Below are positions 13,361 to 14,314 of a DNA stretch of 14,314 nucleotides, in pieces (position 1 is the stretch's first letter; the number at the start of each line of letters is the position of its first letter). The position numbers and the translations under genes were made by a program. Under the pieces are notes generated by a model that saw only the letters and a list, made by a program, of their open reading frames with translations, had not been told where the DNA came from and made no database searches. The DNA is from an uncultured Actinomyces sp. Its GTDB lineage: Bacteria > Actinomycetota > Actinomycetes > Actinomycetales > Actinomycetaceae. Location: contig CALIEP010000250.1 of assembly GCA_938022345.1 (NCBI GenBank), positions 1 through 14,314 of the forward strand. The letters are read 5' to 3'.

Positions 13361-13999
13361 AGCGAGCCTCGCATCAATGAGCGGATTCGAGTTCCCGAGG
13401 TACGTCTCGTGGGACCCGGAGGAGAACAGGTTGGTGTTGTCCGCGTGGAAGACGCACTGCGTCTTGCTGAAGAAGCGGGCCTCGACCTGGTTGAGGTTGC
13501 ACCCGACGCTAAGCCGCCGGTTGCAAAACTCATGGACTACGGAAAATACAAGTATGAAGCGGCCCAGAAGGCTCGCGATGCTCGCCGTAATCAGGCGAAC
13601 ACGCAGCTCAAGGAGATTCGCTTCCGCCTGAAGATTGATGACCACGACTTCTCGGTGAAGAAGGGACACGTTGAACGTTTCCTTTCCGCCGGTGACAAAG
13701 TCAAGGTCATGATTATGTTCCGCGGTCGTGAACAGTCACGACCTGAAGCGGGCGTCCGACTCCTGCAGCGTCTTGCTGAGGAAGTTGGAGAACTCGCCAC
13801 TGTCGAATCGATGCCTCGCCAAGACGGCCGCAACATGACCATGGTTCTTGCGCCCACGAAGCGCAAGTCCGATGCGGTCAACGAGCAGCGCAAGCGTCGC
13901 GAAGCTGAACGTGAAGAACGCCGCGGTAAGCGCGCAGAACGCGCCAGTAAGGACCAAGCTCGTGTGGCCTCGCAAGAGGCAGATGCACATAAGAAGTGA
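13358..13999 (+). CDS. infC: Translation initiation factor IF-3
   Basis: IF3 binds the 30S subunit, keeps it apart from 50S and proofreads start codon and initiator tRNA. From the ATT start the product has 213 residues. The N-terminal domain (about 1-75) contains [18 protein letters not shown] and the strand [21 protein letters not shown] basic linker follows ([16 protein letters not shown]). The C-terminal domain (about 85-170) contains [29 protein letters not shown] and the ending [12 protein letters not shown]. About 40 further residues form a highly charged Arg/Glu/Lys tail that ends in AHKK and is longer than in E. coli IF3 (180 residues); such tails occur in actinobacteria. The ATT start and structured leader suggest autoregulation. 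rpmI follows after 43 bases and rplT after that, the standard operon. Confidence 0.96.
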   Translation: MSEPRINERIRVPEVRLVGPGGEQVGVVRVEDALRLAEEAGLDLVEVAPDAKPPVAKLMDYGKYKYEAAQKARDARRNQANTQLKEIRFRLKIDDHDFSVKKGHVERFLSAGDKVKVMIMFRGREQSRPEAGVRLLQRLAEEVGELATVESMPRQDGRNMTMVLAPTKRKSDAVNEQRKRREAEREERRGKRAERASKDQARVASQEADAHKK

Positions 14000-14004
14000 A
14001 GGTT

Positions 14005-14017
14005 GGGGTTAAACCCC
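14005..14017 (+). other. Small hairpin in the infC-rpmI gap
   Basis: GGGGT-TAA-ACCCC forms a 5-bp stem with a 3-base loop, starting 5 bases after the infC stop and ending 12 bases before the rpmI ribosome site. No T run follows, so it is unlikely to terminate transcription. It might affect coupling between infC and rpmI, but this is only inference. Confidence 0.35.
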
Positions 14018-14042
14018 GTACGGAAGAAGAAGGATCAAAATA

Positions 14043-14237
14043 ATGCCGAAGAATAAGACGCATTCCGGTGCAAAGAAGCGTTTCCGCCTCACCGGAAAGG
14101 GCAAGATCATGCGCGAGCAGGCTGGCGCACGCCACCTCCTCGAGCACAAGTCCTCCCGCAAGACCCGTCGTCTGGCCTCGGACCAGGTTCTGGCCACCGC
14201 CGACGTCAAGCGCGTCCGTACCCTGCTGGGCAAGTGA
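14043..14237 (+). CDS. rpmI: 50S ribosomal protein L35
   Basis: The 64-residue, very basic protein is full length for bL35, a component of the large ribosomal subunit. It opens with [20 protein letters not shown], the family's N-terminal signature, and continues with [14 protein letters not shown] sequence (here [17 protein letters not shown]) and the ending [10 protein letters not shown]. The ATG at 14043 has AAGGA at 14030-14034, 8 bases upstream. It sits between infC and rplT, as in nearly all bacteria, and is expected to be co-transcribed and controlled with them. Confidence 0.98.
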   Translation: MPKNKTHSGAKKRFRLTGKGKIMREQAGARHLLEHKSSRKTRRLASDQVLATADVKRVRTLLGK

Positions 14238-14266
14238 CCGGCACCTTCGACAAGGAGATTTAGAAA

Positions 14267-14314
14267 ATGGCACGTGTTAAGCGTTCTGTCAACGCCAAGA
14301 AGAAGCGTCGTACC
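14267..14314 (+). CDS. rplT: 50S ribosomal protein L20 (3' truncated by window end)
   Basis: Only the first 16 codons are present, reading MARVKRSVNAKKKRRT, which is the typical basic N-terminal extension of bL20. The start ATG has AAGGAG at 14252-14257, 9 bases upstream, and lies 29 bases after the rpmI stop. L20 is an early-assembling 50S protein and in some bacteria the autogenous repressor of this operon. The gene continues beyond the window. Confidence 0.95.
   Translation, partial: MARVKRSVNAKKKRRT

Noticed and set aside
1..14314. Search for mobile elements, CRISPR arrays, tRNA or rRNA genes, toxin-antitoxin or defence systems
   Set aside because: No terminal repeats, transposase motifs, regularly spaced repeats, tRNA-like folds or defence domains were seen. 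Gene order is conserved housekeeping throughout.

Overview
The window is chromosomal housekeeping DNA from an actinobacterium. The gene order murC-ftsQ-ftsZ-pgeF-sepF-yggT-divIVA-lspA-rluD-dnaE, the wag31-type DivIVA, an SseB-family gene beside infC, and leaderless-looking starts all point there. GC content looks intermediate by eye, and the genes are closely packed, so a host-associated member of the Actinomycetales (Actinomycetaceae-like) fits best. Genus cannot be decided from this sequence alone.

Layout. Positions 3-5360 hold the end of the division and cell wall (dcw) cluster: a 5'-truncated murC, ftsQ, ftsZ, pgeF, sepF and yggT, with several overlapping stop/start junctions. The yggS/ylmE gene that often lies between pgeF and sepF is absent. 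A 194-bp regulatory gap with an inverted repeat precedes divIVA (5555-6172). divIVA ends at a strong 14-bp-stem terminator, whose 3' edge appears to carry the -10 box of a leaderless lspA. lspA and rluD form a two-gene unit, followed by dnaE (DnaE1 type), which also looks leaderless. On the minus strand, convergent with dnaE, is a small YbcJ-like S4 RNA-binding protein gene.

From 11654 the plus strand resumes with an unrecognised gene split by an in-frame TAA after codon 48. An SseB-family gene overlaps its end by one base. A 274-bp structured, non-coding leader follows, containing a terminator-like hairpin with a T run. It leads into infC, which starts at a non-canonical ATT codon behind an excellent Shine-Dalgarno sequence. 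rpmI and the first 16 codons of rplT complete the translation operon.

How the genes work together. MurC completes cytoplasmic UDP-MurNAc-alanine synthesis. PgeF is thought to police which amino acid is placed there. FtsZ, SepF and FtsQ build the divisome. DivIVA directs polar growth, and YggT is a small membrane partner. LspA processes lipoproteins, RluD modifies rRNA, DnaE replicates the chromosome, and IF3/L35/L20 serve translation. No mobile element, CRISPR array, tRNA, rRNA or defence system was seen. The points most worth a second look are the interrupted gene at 11654-12319, the infC leader/attenuator, the terminator-promoter overlap before lspA, and the GTGACGC repeats upstream of divIVA.
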